Source: Chlorobiaceae bacterium (GTDB taxonomy: Bacteria > Bacteroidota > Chlorobiia > Chlorobiales > Chlorobiaceae). From it: 64,000 nt of DNA. Numbering within the stretch: the stretch's first letter is position 1; every line of letters starts with the position of its first letter. A program made the translations under genes and the position numbers. The notes beneath the pieces are model-generated. The model did not search any database and had not been told where the DNA came from. It saw nothing but the letters and a program-made list of their open reading frames with translations. Positions 19,531-31,259 of the stretch are shown here, in pieces. The stretch covers positions 124,001-188,000 of the forward strand of contig JAAXWO010000002.1 of the NCBI GenBank assembly GCA_013334965.1, in the 5' to 3' direction.

Positions 19531-21363
19531 TCACTCCATTGCCTTGGACTTCTTGGTAGCCTTGGCCCTCATGTCCGAATTGAGGATCTTTTTCCTGATC
19601 CTGATGTTTTCGGGGGTCACTTCAAGAAGCTCGTCATCGTTGATGAACTCAAGCGCCTGCTCGAGGGAGAGCTTTTTCGGAGGAGTCAGCCTCATCGAGT
19701 CATCCGAACCTGAAGCGCGCATGTTGGTCAGCTTCTTGGTCTTGCAGATGTTCAGCGTGATGTCGAGATCGCGGGTAGATTCACCGACGACCATTCCTTC
19801 ATACACCTTCGCGTTCGGCCCGATGAAGAAGGTGCCGCGGTCTTCAAGGCTCGAAATGGCATAAGCGACGGCCACGCCGGTTTCAGCAGAGACCAGCGCA
19901 CCGGTTTCGCGCGACGGCAGCTTGCCCTTGAACGGCTGGTAGTTGTGGAACACGTGCGACATGATGCCCTCGCCCTTGGTATCGGTAGTGAACTCAAGGT
20001 TGTAACCGATCAGTCCCCTGGTCGGGATTTCGAATTCAAGCCTGACCATACCTCCGCGCAGGGTGCCCATATGGGTCATCTCCGCTTTCCTGCGGCCCAT
20101 CTTCTCGATGACCACGCCGGTATACTCTTCCGGAACGTCGATGGTTACATGTTCGACAGGTTCCATCTTCACGCCTTTCTCGTCTTCCCTGATGATCACT
20201 TCCGGGCGTCCGATCGCGAGTTCGTAGCCTTCGCGCCTCATCGTTTCGATCAGTACCGAAAGGTGAAGCTCACCCCTGCCCGAAACCCTGAAGGTATCAG
20301 CGCTGTCGGTCTCCTCGACGTTGAGGGCGACGTTGGTCATGATCTCTTTCATCAGGCGCTCCCTGATCTTGCGGCTGGTCACCTCCTTGCCCTCCAGACC
20401 TGCGAACGGAGAGTCGTTCACCGAGAAGAGCATCGAGAGGGTCGGCTTGCTGATCTCGAAGGAGTCGAGAGCCTCCGGCTGGTCGGCAGCCGCCAGCGTT
20501 TCACCGACGTTTGCACCGGCTATGCCTGCAAGGGCGACGATATCGCCTGCGGAAGCCTGAGCCACTTCGACTCTCTGGAGCTTGTCGAACAGGAAGACTT
20601 TTGAAACCGTGCCCTTACCGACGATCCCGTCCGGAACCACCAGCGAAAGCTGGCTGCCGGGAGTGACCGTACCCCTGTGGATGCGGCCGATGACGATCTT
20701 GCCGATATAGTCGTTGTAATCGAGGCTGGTGACGAGCATCTGGAACCCTGCATCAACGTCCACTTCCGGAGCAGGAATCTCCTTGACGATCAGGTCGAGC
20801 AGAAGGCTCATGTCATGGTCGGCATCGTCCATGCTGAGCTTTGCGATACCGTTTTTGGCTGAAGTAAAGATATAGGGGAAATCGAGCTGGTCCTCATGGG
20901 CGCCCAGCGCGATGAAAAGGTCGAGCACCTGGTCGTGAACCTTGACCGGATCGGCATGGGGACGATCGATCTTGTTGATAACCACGATGGGCTTGAGGTT
21001 CAGTTCAAGCGCCTTGCGAAGCACGAACTTGGTCTGGGGCATCGGCCCTTCGAAAGCGTCGACGAGCAGGAGAACGCCATCGACCATCTTCAGGATACGC
21101 TCGACCTCACCGCCGAAATCTGCGTGGCCGGGAGTATCGACGATATTGATCTTGCAGCCTTTATGCTGTGCCGCCGCATTTTTAGAAAAAATGGTGATGC
21201 CCCGCTCCCGCTCCTGCGGATTGGAGTCCAGCACCCGGACATTAACCTGCTGGTTGTCCCTGAACGCACCGGTCTGCTGGAAAATGGCATCGACAAGGGT
21301 CGTCTTGCCATGGTCAACGTGCGCGATGATGGCGATATTTCTAATATTCTGTTTCGTGCTCAT
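19531..21363 (-). CDS. typA: Ribosome-associated GTPase TypA/BipA
   Basis: A 610-residue translational GTPase with G1 [10 protein letters not shown]2 RERGITI, G3 DTPGHADF and G4 NKIDR. EF-G-like domains III and V follow, and the BipA-specific C-terminal domain contains [20 protein letters not shown] and [13 protein letters not shown]. BipA binds 70S ribosomes and supports assembly and growth under stress or cold. Length is typical. It is divergent from the HemX-like gene. Confidence 0.96.
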   Translation of the reverse strand: MSTKQNIRNIAIIAHVDHGKTTLVDAIFQQTGAFRDNQQVNVRVLDSNPQERERGITIFSKNAAAQHKGCKINIVDTPGHADFGGEVERILKMVDGVLLLVDAFEGPMPQTKFVLRKALELNLKPIVVINKIDRPHADPVKVHDQVLDLFIALGAHEDQLDFPYIFTSAKNGIAKLSMDDADHDMSLLLDLIVKEIPAPEVDVDAGFQMLVTSLDYNDYIGKIVIGRIHRGTVTPGSQLSLVVPDGIVGKGTVSKVFLFDKLQRVEVAQASAGDIVALAGIAGANVGETLAAADQPEALDSFEISKPTLSMLFSVNDSPFAGLEGKEVTSRKIRERLMKEIMTNVALNVEETDSADTFRVSGRGELHLSVLIETMRREGYELAIGRPEVIIREDEKGVKMEPVEHVTIDVPEEYTGVVIEKMGRRKAEMTHMGTLRGGMVRLEFEIPTRGLIGYNLEFTTDTKGEGIMSHVFHNYQPFKGKLPSRETGALVSAETGVAVAYAISSLEDRGTFFIGPNAKVYEGMVVGESTRDLDITLNICKTKKLTNMRASGSDDSMRLTPPKKLSLEQALEFINDDELLEVTPENIRIRKKILNSDMRAKATKKSKAME

Positions 21364-21521
21364 CTTTTTGCGATAAATAGTATATTTAGTTTCATACGGT
21401 CACTTGGGCGGAATATACACTTTTTTCCGTGATATCGCAGGCCGGATTAACGATTTGCGGATCCTGCCGAAACAATTGCGCTGATCCGCTTGCCCCTTGA
21501 ACGTCTCCCTTCTTCTTTCTT

Positions 21522-22367
21522 ATGGCCAACATATTCTTTGAAAACAACATACTGTTTGCACTGACCCAGATAGTACCGTTGCTGTACCTTGCGACCACAG
21601 TCCTTTACGGAATCCATTTTTTCCGTGAAACGCCACTTGCCGGGACCATGAAACAGCCCGCGCTGATCCTGACTGTGGTCACTCATGTAGCCGACCTCGG
21701 GCTGCTCACTTCCATGGAGGGCTATCGTTTAAGCTATTCCGCATACAACCTCATGAGCATGGTGGCCCTGACGCTCGCCATAACCTACATGTTCATTGAA
21801 TTCACGACGAAAAGCGATAAAACCGGATTTTTCGTCATCGCCTTTGCAACCGTCTCTGCGATGTTCTCTTCGTTCCTGAGCGCATACTCTACGGGCACAG
21901 GTCCGGTATTCAGCGGACTCGGCATTGGTATCCACCTGATCGCATCCATCTTCGGGTTCAGTGCCGTCGCTATCGCCGGGCTCTACAGCGGGCTCTACCT
22001 GGTGCTTTTCCGTCAGATCCGCCTTAACCGCTTCGGGCTTCTCTTCCAGCGCCTGCCGAACCTTGAAGCCATCGAACTCCTGATCATGCACGCCGTGGGA
22101 TTCGGCTTCTTTTTCCTCTCCGTGACCATCATGGCCGGCGTTCTTGAACAACGGGTCCTGAACGAAACCATAAACCTGCTGGAACCGAAGCTCATCACGC
22201 TGGTCATCATCTGGCTGCTTTACGGTATAAGCCTGCTCATCAAGCCCCTTTTCGGGTGGGACATCAAGCATATGGCCGTACTCCTGATCGCCCTTTTCGT
22301 ACTGATCACGACGCTCCTTTTCATCATGAGCCTGATGACGCCAAGTTTTCACGGCCTGAGGTTTTAA
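21522..22367 (+). CDS. CcsA/HemX-type multispanning membrane protein upstream of hemA
   Basis: A 281-residue protein with about eight hydrophobic segments, similar to the cytochrome c assembly CcsA/ResC/HemX group. Tell-tale segments are VVTHVADLGLL, FIEFTTKSDKTGFF, GIGIHLIASIFGFSAVAIAGLYSGLYLVLF and KPLFGWDIKHMAVLLI. Members act in haem handling for cytochrome c maturation, or as HemX, which modulates the amount of glutamyl-tRNA reductase. The position 112 bases before hemA on the same strand favours HemX-like use, without proof. Confidence 0.78.
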   Translation: MANIFFENNILFALTQIVPLLYLATTVLYGIHFFRETPLAGTMKQPALILTVVTHVADLGLLTSMEGYRLSYSAYNLMSMVALTLAITYMFIEFTTKSDKTGFFVIAFATVSAMFSSFLSAYSTGTGPVFSGLGIGIHLIASIFGFSAVAIAGLYSGLYLVLFRQIRLNRFGLLFQRLPNLEAIELLIMHAVGFGFFFLSVTIMAGVLEQRVLNETINLLEPKLITLVIIWLLYGISLLIKPLFGWDIKHMAVLLIALFVLITTLLFIMSLMTPSFHGLRF

Positions 22368-22479
22368 GAGAACAGGCGTTTGAAAATTGAGCCCTTTACG
22401 ATATATTAACACTCTTTGTTCTACCTGATTAAGCGCTTTTTGGTACGTTACGCAAACGGCACATTTAAACAATCCTGCC

Positions 22480-23760
22480 ATGAACATCATTTCAGTTGGT
22501 GTCAACCACAAAACTGCACCTATTGAAATCCGCGAAAGGATCGCTCTTTCAGAAGTTCAAAACAAGGAATTCGTAACCGATCTCATATCGAGCGGTCTGG
22601 CCAGCGAGGCCATGGTGGTTTCGACATGCAATCGAACAGAGCTCTACGTGGTTCCCGCAATGTCTGAAGTGAACTGCGACTACCTCAAGGAGTACCTGAT
22701 CGCTTACAAGGACGCCCGCAAAGAGGTTCGCCCCGAACACTTCTTCAATCGTTTTTACTGCGGCACTGCCCGCCACCTTTTCGAAGTATCCAGCGCAATA
22801 GATTCGCTTGTCCTCGGTGAAGGCCAGATTCTCGGCCAGGTCAAGGACGCCTACAGAATCGCCGCCGAAGTCGGCACTGCAGGAATCCTGCTAACCCGAC
22901 TGTGCCATACTGCGTTCAGCGTTGCCAAGAAGGTCAAGACCAAGACCAAGCTCATGGAAGGCGCCGTTTCAGTCAGCTATGCGGCCGTCGAACTTGCGCA
23001 GAAAATCTTCTCGAACCTCTCCATGAAAAAGGTGCTGCTCATCGGCGCCGGCGAAACAGGAGAATTGGCAGCAAAGCACATTTATGCGAAAAACGCCCGG
23101 AACATCGTCATAACCAACCGGACGTTATCCAAAGCCGAAGCCCTTGCCGAAGAACTCGGCACCAACAAGGTGCTCCCCTACGAGACCTACAAGGAACACC
23201 TGCACGAATTCGACATCATCATCACTGCCGTCAGCACCAAGGAGTATATCCTCACGGAATCCGAGATGCAGCAGAGCATGACCAGACGCAGGCTCAAACC
23301 GGTCATCATCCTCGACCTCGGCCTGCCGAGAAACGTCGACCCCGAGATATCGAAACTCCAGAACATGTTCCTGAAGGACATCGACGCGCTCAAGCACATC
23401 ATCGACTCCAACCTTGATCGCCGCCGCGCCGAACTGCCGAAAGTCAACGCCATCATCGATGAGGAGCTTGTTGCATTCGGCCAGTGGATCAACACCCTGA
23501 AGGTACGTCCGACGATCGTCGACCTGCAGTCGAAGTTCATCGAGATCAAGGAGAAGGAGCTCGAAAGGTACCGCCACAAAGTCAGCGAAGAGGAGTTGAA
23601 GCGCATGGAACATCTGACCGACAGAATCCTGAAAAAGATCCTGCATCATCCTATCAAGATGCTCAAGGCGCCGATCGATACTGCCGACAATATCCCCAGC
23701 AAGGTCAACCTCGTCAGGAATATCTTTGACCTCGAAGAACCAAACCAGTCACTCCAATAA
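22480..23760 (+). CDS. hemA: Glutamyl-tRNA reductase
   Basis: A 426-residue first enzyme of the C5 tetrapyrrole pathway, reducing glutamyl-tRNA to glutamate-1-semialdehyde. The N-terminus [20 protein letters not shown] leads to the nucleophile in [11 protein letters not shown] (Cys50). [16 protein letters not shown] follows, then the NADPH site [14 protein letters not shown] near residue 190, and a C-terminal dimerisation helix bundle. It is followed by hemC and hemD in the same direction, making a tetrapyrrole operon. In this organism it feeds haem, bacteriochlorophylls and corrinoids. Confidence 0.97.
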   Translation: MNIISVGVNHKTAPIEIRERIALSEVQNKEFVTDLISSGLASEAMVVSTCNRTELYVVPAMSEVNCDYLKEYLIAYKDARKEVRPEHFFNRFYCGTARHLFEVSSAIDSLVLGEGQILGQVKDAYRIAAEVGTAGILLTRLCHTAFSVAKKVKTKTKLMEGAVSVSYAAVELAQKIFSNLSMKKVLLIGAGETGELAAKHIYAKNARNIVITNRTLSKAEALAEELGTNKVLPYETYKEHLHEFDIIITAVSTKEYILTESEMQQSMTRRRLKPVIILDLGLPRNVDPEISKLQNMFLKDIDALKHIIDSNLDRRRAELPKVNAIIDEELVAFGQWINTLKVRPTIVDLQSKFIEIKEKELERYRHKVSEEELKRMEHLTDRILKKILHHPIKMLKAPIDTADNIPSKVNLVRNIFDLEEPNQSLQ

Positions 23761-23777
23761 ATCAATCAGTAATCGAA

Positions 23778-24716
23778 TTGAAAAAAGAGATTATCATCGG
23801 CACTCGCTCCAGCCCACTTGCCTTGTGGCAGGCTGATTTCACCAAGGCAGAGCTTTCAAGGCATTTTCCTGAACTCAACATCACGCTGAAGCTCATCAAG
23901 ACGACGGGCGATGTGCTGCTCGACTCTCCCCTTTCAAAGATCGGGGACATGGGACTCTTCACCAAGGACATCGAAAAACACCTGCTGGCAAAAGAGATCG
24001 ACCTTGCAGTACACAGCCTCAAGGACGTACCGACCGGAACGCCTGAAGGACTTGTCATAACCTCGTTCACCGAGCGTGAAGATACCCGTGACGTCATCAT
24101 TTCCAAGTCTGGAAAAGGCATCAAGGACCTTCCGCCGAACGCCAGGATGGCAACAAGCTCGCTCCGCAGGATGTCGCAGCTCCTGAGCATGCGTCCCGAC
24201 CTGCAGATCCTCGATATCAGGGGCAACCTGAATACCCGCTTCAAGAAGTTCGATGACGGCGAATTCGATGCCATGATGCTTGCCTATGCCGGTGTCTTCC
24301 GCCTTGAGTTCAGCGACCGCATCTCTGAAATCCTGTCGCACGAAGTGATGCTTCCCGCCGTCGGTCAGGGTGCGCTCGGCATCGAGACCCGTACGGACGA
24401 CGCTGAGACCAGGGAGATCGTCAGGGTGCTCAACGACGGCAACACTGAAATCTGCTGCCGCGCAGAACGCTCGCTTCTCAGGCACCTGCAGGGCGGATGC
24501 CAGATCCCGATCGGATGTTACGGTTCATACGTCGCAGGCACGCTGAAGCTGCTGGCCTATGTCGGTTCTGTGGACGGCAAAACCGCCATACGCAACGAAG
24601 TTACCAGGGCAGTCAGCACTCCTGAAGAGGCAGAGGCTGTCGGTATTGAACTTGCCGAAATCCTGTTGTCGATGGGTGCGGAAAAGATTCTTGCCGATAT
24701 CCGCAAAACCCGCTGA
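23778..24716 (+). CDS. hemC: Hydroxymethylbilane synthase (porphobilinogen deaminase)
   Basis: A 312-residue enzyme that polymerises four porphobilinogens. [14 protein letters not shown] is at the N-terminus, [17 protein letters not shown] carries the catalytic aspartate, and [12 protein letters not shown] and [13 protein letters not shown] follow. [10 protein letters not shown] holds the cysteine that anchors the dipyrromethane cofactor. The start is TTG at 23778. Its stop overlaps the hemD start (TGATG), indicating translational coupling. Confidence 0.96.
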   Translation: MKKEIIIGTRSSPLALWQADFTKAELSRHFPELNITLKLIKTTGDVLLDSPLSKIGDMGLFTKDIEKHLLAKEIDLAVHSLKDVPTGTPEGLVITSFTEREDTRDVIISKSGKGIKDLPPNARMATSSLRRMSQLLSMRPDLQILDIRGNLNTRFKKFDDGEFDAMMLAYAGVFRLEFSDRISEILSHEVMLPAVGQGALGIETRTDDAETREIVRVLNDGNTEICCRAERSLLRHLQGGCQIPIGCYGSYVAGTLKLLAYVGSVDGKTAIRNEVTRAVSTPEEAEAVGIELAEILLSMGAEKILADIRKTR

Positions 24717-25456
24717 TGAAAACAGTTCTCGTTACCCGCCCGAAACATCAGGCTGAGCCTTTTGTCAGGGAGCTTGAGCAGTACGGCCTGAACGCGGTTG
24801 TCTTCCCGACAATCGAGATCAGGCCGGTTGCCGGCTGGAGAGTACCAGACCTAAGCCGGTTCTCCGGCATCTTCTTTACCAGTCCCAACAGCGTCCAGTT
24901 CTTCCTTGAGAGACTCCTTGCCGAATCAAGGGAGGAGCTTGACAATCTCAGGCGCCTCAAAGTCTGGGCCGTTGGAAAAACGACCTCTGCCGACCTCGAA
25001 AAGCACGGCATCGTCACTGAACCAATTCCCAAGATTGCCGATGCAGTCAATCTCATGGCCGGGATCGACCCCAGAGCCATTGAGGGTAAAACCATCCTTT
25101 TCGTAAGGGGAAACCTTTCGCTGGGCACAATTCCGAAACTGATCGCCGAACGCGGCGGAAGGTGTGAGGAACTGACCGTGTACGACAACATCCAGCCATC
25201 CCAGGAGGATACCGAACAGGTCAGGAGCATGCTGCTGGGCGGGAAACTCGACTGCCTGTCCTTCACCAGCCCTTCGACTGCGATCAACTTTTTTGAGGCC
25301 ATGGGCTCCAAGGCTTTGCCTGAAGGCGTACTCATCGCAGCCATTGGCACAACCACCTCCGGTGCACTCGAAAAACTCGGCATCAAGGTCGACATCATCC
25401 CCGAATATTTCGACGGCCCGAACTTCGCAAAAGCGATCGCCAAAGCACTGAACTGA
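24716..25456 (+). CDS. hemD: Uroporphyrinogen-III synthase
   Basis: A 246-residue two-lobed protein that closes hydroxymethylbilane with inversion of ring D. The family is poorly conserved. Visible marks are [17 protein letters not shown] at the N-terminus, [51 protein letters not shown] and [20 protein letters not shown]. The start overlaps the hemC stop by one base. Context (hemA-hemC-hemD) makes the call secure. Confidence 0.93.
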   Translation: MKTVLVTRPKHQAEPFVRELEQYGLNAVVFPTIEIRPVAGWRVPDLSRFSGIFFTSPNSVQFFLERLLAESREELDNLRRLKVWAVGKTTSADLEKHGIVTEPIPKIADAVNLMAGIDPRAIEGKTILFVRGNLSLGTIPKLIAERGGRCEELTVYDNIQPSQEDTEQVRSMLLGGKLDCLSFTSPSTAINFFEAMGSKALPEGVLIAAIGTTTSGALEKLGIKVDIIPEYFDGPNFAKAIAKALN

Positions 25457-25805
25457 TCTCGAAGCGAACACTCCCCTATCTCTTTTCCGACCTCACGAAC
25501 TCTTTACCCCGGCATCAGCCATGATATCTGACTGAAGTCCGGATTGGTTTTGTTTATCAGACAATATAAAGTTGATATTCAGCAAGGCTTTAACCTTGAG
25601 GGCATAAATTTCCCGGATGTTCTTCAGTTTGAAGCTGGCTCATAAGTCAAGGACTGGCTCATTGAACCCCGGGAGCCCCAGGGTGTTGGCGTTCCTGTTT
25701 TTTCTTTTGACAGCCTCATGGACTCCCCAAATAATAAATCTTCGGGCTGGAGCCCAATATCATCCAGGCAGCAGAAGGGGATAACAATGCGGGCGCAAGG
25801 CCGGT
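25457..25805. other. Intergenic stretch with a fragment of a dispersed repeat
   Basis: I see no credible gene in these 349 bases. Around 25660-25730 the sequence (GGTGTTGGCGTTCCTG, then a T-rich run and GACAGCCTCATGG) resembles part of the duplicated repeat found at 59251-59512 and 60050-60312. Confidence 0.5.
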
Positions 25806-26372
25806 TCATTCCACGTCCGGGATATCGTCGATCAGATATCCGATCCGTATAACCTCAGGCGGAGGAACAAACTCCTCCTCCTCTACCTTTGGAGCGGGCG
25901 GAGCAGCAACAGCCAAGGCGGGGGCAACCGCCCGAACAGGTTCAGGGGTTTGTGGAAAAAGGGGCAACTGCAGGGTTTCGATAATGGCTATGTCAACGCC
26001 ATTATCTGAGCCATCCTCTTCGACCACAGAATGAATATTATCGGAAATGGCAATGTTGTCAACCTGTTGAGACCGGGACCTTGAAGTCGCCTTCGACGAA
26101 CCAGAACTTCTTGATGATCGGGATCGCCCGCCCTTCGAGCCATAACCGGCCATCTCCCTCTCGATAGATTCGCGAACCGAATCCTCGACCTCGATCCGTA
26201 TGGCGTGCAGAAGCTGGATCGATTCAGCACGATGCTCCGCCATTTCACGACGCAGCACGTTACCCGTCTTTTCGATCTCATTTCGTTCCCGACCCGGCCA
26301 TCCGGTAACCATCATGGCGACGATTGCAATAAGCAGCAACAGGATAATGATCAGCAGTATCGTCGTCAGCAT
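25806..26372 (-). CDS. Hypothetical single-pass membrane protein
   Basis: A 188-residue protein of unknown function. The N-terminal transmembrane helix (LTTILLIIILLLLIAIVAMM) is followed by a charged predicted coiled coil at about residues 28-75. A Ser/Arg/Gly-rich linker comes next, then an acidic and proline-rich C-terminus. The start codon overlaps the hisN stop (ATGA), so it is translated from the hisN transcript. No enzymatic motif is visible. Confidence 0.65.
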   Translation of the reverse strand: MLTTILLIIILLLLIAIVAMMVTGWPGRERNEIEKTGNVLRREMAEHRAESIQLLHAIRIEVEDSVRESIEREMAGYGSKGGRSRSSRSSGSSKATSRSRSQQVDNIAISDNIHSVVEEDGSDNGVDIAIIETLQLPLFPQTPEPVRAVAPALAVAAPPAPKVEEEEFVPPPEVIRIGYLIDDIPDVE

Positions 26373-27145
26373 CAGCAGCTCTCCCTGTTGTCGATGGCGT
26401 CGATAAGCATCCTGCCCATCTGCATGTTGGCGCTGACGAGCCCCGCTCCCGATATCGTCGTCCTGCCGAGGTAATCAAAACTGCACCCACCGGCTTCAGA
26501 GACGATCGGAATGATCGCGGCGCAGTCCCAGGGGCTCATGATCTTGTCGACCGCGACCTCTGCCCGCCCTGATGCGACAAGCATGTGGCCGTAGCAGTCG
26601 CCCCACCCCCGAACCAGGCCGGCGGTTGAACGCAGCATGTCGACAGGATGCGTTGACGGCGGATCGAGGAGATACTCCTTTTCGGTAAACACAACCGTGG
26701 CTTCAGCCACCTCAGAGATCGAAGAAACGACCAGTCTCGAACCGTTGACGAAAGCCCCGCACCCGGTCTCGGCATGGTAAAGTTCGCCGAGCGCCGGGAA
26801 ATTGATGGCGCCGAGCCTTGGCTCGCCATCGACTTCAAGCGCGATCATCACGCCGTAGAGCGGAACTCCGTGAATGAAAGACCTGGTTCCGTCGATCGGA
26901 TCGATGATCCAGCGTCTGCCGCTTCCCGAAGGGCGCTCGTCGAACTCCTCCCCGAAAAGCCCGTCATCCGGATACTTCGCGGCAATGCCTCCGCGGATAA
27001 GCTCCTCCGCCTTACGGTCAGCCTCGGTAACCGGGGTATCGTCACGTTTCGAAAAGACCTGAAGCGACTTTCGACCGAAATAGTCGAGCGTAAGCCGTCC
27101 GGCCTTTTCAGCCATTTCAATCGCAAGCTGGAGTTCAGGAGACAT
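26372..27145 (-). CDS. hisN: Histidinol-phosphatase, inositol monophosphatase family
   Basis: A 257-residue Mg-dependent phosphatase. The metal-binding motifs are FGEEFDERP, then RWIIDPIDGTRSFIHGVPLY, and the C-terminal SPWDCAAIIPIVSEAGG. The IDPIDGTRSF variant is characteristic of HisN-type histidinol-phosphatases, but inositol-1-phosphatase activity cannot be excluded. I choose the ATG at 27145 (MSPELQLAIEMAEKAG). The frame runs open 180 bases further upstream, but that part looks non-coding and overlaps the hemB upstream region. Confidence 0.85.
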   Translation of the reverse strand: MSPELQLAIEMAEKAGRLTLDYFGRKSLQVFSKRDDTPVTEADRKAEELIRGGIAAKYPDDGLFGEEFDERPSGSGRRWIIDPIDGTRSFIHGVPLYGVMIALEVDGEPRLGAINFPALGELYHAETGCGAFVNGSRLVVSSISEVAEATVVFTEKEYLLDPPSTHPVDMLRSTAGLVRGWGDCYGHMLVASGRAEVAVDKIMSPWDCAAIIPIVSEAGGCSFDYLGRTTISGAGLVSANMQMGRMLIDAIDNRESC

Positions 27146-27296
27146 TGGGCAGACGTTGTTAAGTATTGCGTGCTTCGTTCGTTGAGAGAATATAATCATC
27201 GAAAGCCGAACGAAGCCATGCCGCCCGAAAAATGTCCCGACAAGCTCATGACCGGCAGTAAAATAGGATTTATGGAGGCTCCCTTCACGATGTTGA

Positions 27297-28331
<1,035 letters not shown>

Positions 28332-28360
28332 GCGTCAGAAAAAGAGGTCGACGAACATTC

Positions 28361-28399
28361 GCCCGGCGTGCCGTAAAGGTTTGCGCCGGGCTTTTTTTT
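28361..28399 (+). terminator. Rho-independent terminator after hemB
   Basis: GCCCGGCG pairs with CGCCGGGC (loop 15 bases) and is followed by seven T residues, 15 bases before the aroC start. Confidence 0.88.
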
Positions 28400-28413
28400 A
28401 ATCCAGGAACATT

Positions 28414-29604
28414 ATGATACGCTACTTCACCGCAGGCGAATCGCACGGCCCGGCACTTTCGGCGATCGTCGAAGGCCTCCCCGCCGGCATCGGTCTGACC
28501 GAAATCGACATCAACAGCCAGCTTGCCAGGCGACAGCAGGGCCACGGACGCGGCGGGCGAATGAAGATCGAAACCGACAAGGCTGAAGTGCTTTCAGGTT
28601 TACGGTTCGGCAAAACCATCGGCTCCCCTGTCTCACTCCTCATCAGGAACCGCGACTGGGAGAACTGGACCACGCAGATGTCGCAGTTCGAAGACCACTC
28701 GGAAGAAGTCTCGAAGATCACCATCCCGAGACCCGGACATGCCGACCTTACCGGGTTCGTCAAATACGGATTCGACGACATCAGGCCGGTCATCGACCGC
28801 TCCTCAGCCCGTGAAACTGCCGCTCGCGTAGCCGCAGGATCGCTTTCCAGAGCGTTTCTCAGACAGCTCGGCATCGAGATCGGGAGCTACATCTCGACGA
28901 TCGGCCCTGCATCGGAAGCCGCACCTCCTGCCGTCCTGAAAGAGCTGCTCGCTGCAGGCGCAGAAAGCCTTGCCGCTGCTGCTGACCGGTCACCGGTTCG
29001 CATGCTCGACAGCAAGGCTGAAGCTGACGCTGTCGCAGCAATCGACCAGGCAAAAGAGGAGGGCGACACCCTCGGCGGCATCATCGAAATCTACATCACC
29101 GGTGTGCCCCCTGGATTCGGGAGCTACGTACAGCACGACAGGCGGCTCGACGCTGCCCTCGCAGCAGCGATCATCTCCATTCAGGCCATCAAGGGCGTAG
29201 AGATCGGCACAGCCTTCGAAAACGCACACAAACCCGGTTCTCAGGTTCATGACGAACTCTTCGCGGGAGGCGACAAGGGATTAAGAAGGGAAACAAACCG
29301 CGCTGGCGGAATTGAAGGAAGCATGTCGAACGGTCAGCCGATCCATATCAGGGCTGCAATGAAACCGATATCGTCGCTGCTCACCCCGCTTCGCTCGTTC
29401 GACCTCGCCACCATGGAGGCGCTCCAGTCGCGATTCGAAAGAAGCGACAACTGCGCCGTCCCGGCAGCAGGCGTCGTAGCGGAAGCGATGGTCGCTCCGG
29501 TCATCGCCAACGCCCTGCTTGAAAAGATTGGCGGCGACCACATGCATGAGATAAAAAAGCGCCTCGATGAATATCGGGAAGAGCTGAAAAGACGATTTAC
29601 GTAG
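28414..29604 (+). CDS. aroC: Chorismate synthase
   Basis: A 396-residue FMN-dependent lyase forming chorismate from EPSP. Signatures are RYFTAGESHGPALSAIVEG at the N-terminus, RRQQGHGRGGRMKIETD, PRPGHADLTGFVKYG and DRSSARETAARVAAG (flavin/substrate region). The C-terminal half contains RETNRAGGIEGSMSNGQPI and GDNCAVPAAGVVAEAM-like sequence. It completes the late shikimate pathway with aroK-aroB at the left of the window. It is convergent with cysE. Confidence 0.97.
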   Translation: MIRYFTAGESHGPALSAIVEGLPAGIGLTEIDINSQLARRQQGHGRGGRMKIETDKAEVLSGLRFGKTIGSPVSLLIRNRDWENWTTQMSQFEDHSEEVSKITIPRPGHADLTGFVKYGFDDIRPVIDRSSARETAARVAAGSLSRAFLRQLGIEIGSYISTIGPASEAAPPAVLKELLAAGAESLAAAADRSPVRMLDSKAEADAVAAIDQAKEEGDTLGGIIEIYITGVPPGFGSYVQHDRRLDAALAAAIISIQAIKGVEIGTAFENAHKPGSQVHDELFAGGDKGLRRETNRAGGIEGSMSNGQPIHIRAAMKPISSLLTPLRSFDLATMEALQSRFERSDNCAVPAAGVVAEAMVAPVIANALLEKIGGDHMHEIKKRLDEYREELKRRFT

Positions 29605-29605
29605 G

Positions 29606-29643
29606 AAACGTGACGCGTGACGGTCGTTACACGTCACGTTTTA
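29606..29643. terminator. Hairpin between convergent aroC and cysE
   Basis: AAACGTGACGCGTGAC pairs with GTTACACGTCACGTTT with two mismatches. T residues follow on one side and A residues on the other, which suits a bidirectional terminator. Confidence 0.7.
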
Positions 29644-29647
29644 AGCG

Positions 29648-30445
29648 TCACGACTTCCCCTTCTCCGTGAAAACCAGTCTCTGGTTCATGTCGAGAGCCG
29701 GTTCAGGGACCTCCGTCCGGCCGACGATATGGGCCGGCACACCGGCGACCGTATAGTGGGCAGGAACGTCGTCGAGCACCACGCTTCCTGCTCCTACCTT
29801 GGCTCCCTCCCCGATCCGGATATTGCCGAGAATCTTAGCTCCGGCTCCGATCATCACCGACTTGCCGACCTTCGGATGACGGTCGCCGGTCTCCTTGCCG
29901 GTACCGCCGAGCGTCACCTCATGCAGAAGCGACACGTTATCCTCAACCACTGCTGTTTCGCCGATAACGAGGCTTGTGGCATGATCGAGCAGGATCCCCT
30001 TACCGATCACAGCCGCCGGATGGATGTCGACCGCAAACACCTCGGAAATGCGATTCTGAAGGAAGTGGGCCAACGACCTTCGATTATTGGTCCATAACCA
30101 GTGGGCGAGCCTGTAGGACTGAAGCGCCTGGTAGCCCTTCAGGAAAAGCATGATCTCGAAATAGTTGACGGCTGCCGGATCACGCTGCTGGGTAGCGATG
30201 AGATCGCAGACCGCAAACTCTATGGCATCGGGGCTCTGGAGATAATATCCTTCGAACAGTTCCTGAAGTACCTGTGGCGGGAAATGCTTCGAACCGAGCT
30301 TGACGGAAAGAAGCATGGCCAGAGCAGGGGCAAATTCCGGATAACGCAGAATATGCTGTTCGAGAAAAATGCGGATTTCAGGCTCGTGTTCGCATTCGCG
30401 CTGAGCCTCCCCGTGAATTGTTGACCAGATATCCTGTATCTTCAT
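29648..30445 (-). CDS. cysE: Serine O-acetyltransferase
   Basis: A 265-residue enzyme making O-acetylserine for cysteine synthesis. The helical N-terminal domain (residues ~1-140) ends with the block DIHPAAVIGKGILLDHATSL, which contains catalytic His and Asp. The left-handed beta-helix of hexapeptide repeats follows (VIGETAVVEDNVSLLHEVT, GKSVMIGAGAKILGNIRIG, AKVGAGSVVLDDVP). The C-terminal tail may carry the feedback or cysteine-synthase contact. Cysteine also feeds N-methyl-bacillithiol. Confidence 0.95.
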   Translation of the reverse strand: MKIQDIWSTIHGEAQRECEHEPEIRIFLEQHILRYPEFAPALAMLLSVKLGSKHFPPQVLQELFEGYYLQSPDAIEFAVCDLIATQQRDPAAVNYFEIMLFLKGYQALQSYRLAHWLWTNNRRSLAHFLQNRISEVFAVDIHPAAVIGKGILLDHATSLVIGETAVVEDNVSLLHEVTLGGTGKETGDRHPKVGKSVMIGAGAKILGNIRIGEGAKVGAGSVVLDDVPAHYTVAGVPAHIVGRTEVPEPALDMNQRLVFTEKGKS

Positions 30446-30751
30446 AACCTTGTATTGGGAACATTACTGCAAAACAGCCATCCAAGACCCGAGACTATAT
30501 CAATAGCCCCCGGGCCGCTAAACGTTTCACCCTATCCCTGCCTCAATCGGATTTCGAACGAGGTACCGGAAAGCGGCTGACTGTCAAATGTAAAAAAATC
30601 GCAGCAATAGCCTGCGCAAACTCATCTCCGTCGCTGCGATTTCTTTCTGCAGACCATTGCAAGAGCCTTACGCACGAAGCTCATGCAATTATGGAAAAAA
30701 TTATGTACACTTCGCTTGACATTTACCTGAACCTGATACCGACGGACTGTT
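30446..30751. other. Intergenic region between cysE and queD with a stable hairpin
   Basis: No gene is seen in 306 bases. A 10-base stem AAATCGCAGC/GCTGCGATTT (30596-30605 with 30633-30642) is preceded by an A-run and followed by a weak T-rich stretch. It could be a leader hairpin for queD or a terminator acting in either direction. No preQ1 riboswitch pattern was recognised. Confidence 0.4.
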
Positions 30752-31177
30752 ATGCTCATTTCAAGGAAAATCGAGATCGACTACGGCCATACCCTGCCGA
30801 ACAGCTTCTCATTCTGCAACCAGCTTCACGGACACAGGGGCGTGATCGTCGCGACTGTCGAAGGAGCGGTCAACGATCTTGAGGGCCACGCAGAAGAGGG
30901 GATGGTCATGGATTTCAAGTTCCTGCACAAAACGATGGTCGAACAGATCCATGACAAACTCGACCACGGATTCGCCATATGGAAAAACGACCACCAGGAC
31001 CTTGAATTCATTCTCAAACGCAATAAACGGGTACTGGTAACCGACGAGCCCCCAACTGCCGAGTGCCTTGCGAAATGGGCCTACAACCAGCTTCTGCACA
31101 ACCTCCCCGAAGGCGTGAAGCTGAAAAACCTCCGCTGGTACGAAACCCCGAACAACTGGGCCGACTACGAAGGATAA
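30752..31177 (+). CDS. queD: 6-carboxy-5,6,7,8-tetrahydropterin synthase (QueD)
   Basis: A 141-residue PTPS-fold enzyme of queuosine/7-deazaguanine synthesis, converting 7,8-dihydroneopterin triphosphate to carboxy-tetrahydropterin. Zinc ligands are the His of DYGHTL and the two His of CNQLHGHRG, which also supplies the catalytic Cys as in E. coli QueD (CGRLHGH). MVMDFKFLHKTM and LDHGFAIWKND follow, then TAECLAKWAYNQLL and a C-terminal Glu in RWYETPNN. It stands alone, without queC/E/F nearby. Confidence 0.88.
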   Translation: MLISRKIEIDYGHTLPNSFSFCNQLHGHRGVIVATVEGAVNDLEGHAEEGMVMDFKFLHKTMVEQIHDKLDHGFAIWKNDHQDLEFILKRNKRVLVTDEPPTAECLAKWAYNQLLHNLPEGVKLKNLRWYETPNNWADYEG

Positions 31178-31206
31178 TGGAAAAGAACATCGCCGGTGAA
31201 TACGGC

Positions 31207-31240
31207 ACAAAAAAAGCCTGAGAATCCTCAGGCTTTTTTA
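31207..31240. terminator. Bidirectional terminator between queD and the TolC-like gene
   Basis: AAAAAAGCCTGAG pairs with CTCAGGCTTTTTT across a 4-base loop, with A- and T-runs on either side. It serves both convergent genes. Confidence 0.92.
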
Positions 31241-31259
31241 TTGATACTCGAAAGCTCGT

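Noticed and set aside
30691-30882. A 63-codon plus-strand frame overlapping queD
   Set aside because: It is out of frame with QueD, and its C-terminal part is the alternative reading of the queD start region.
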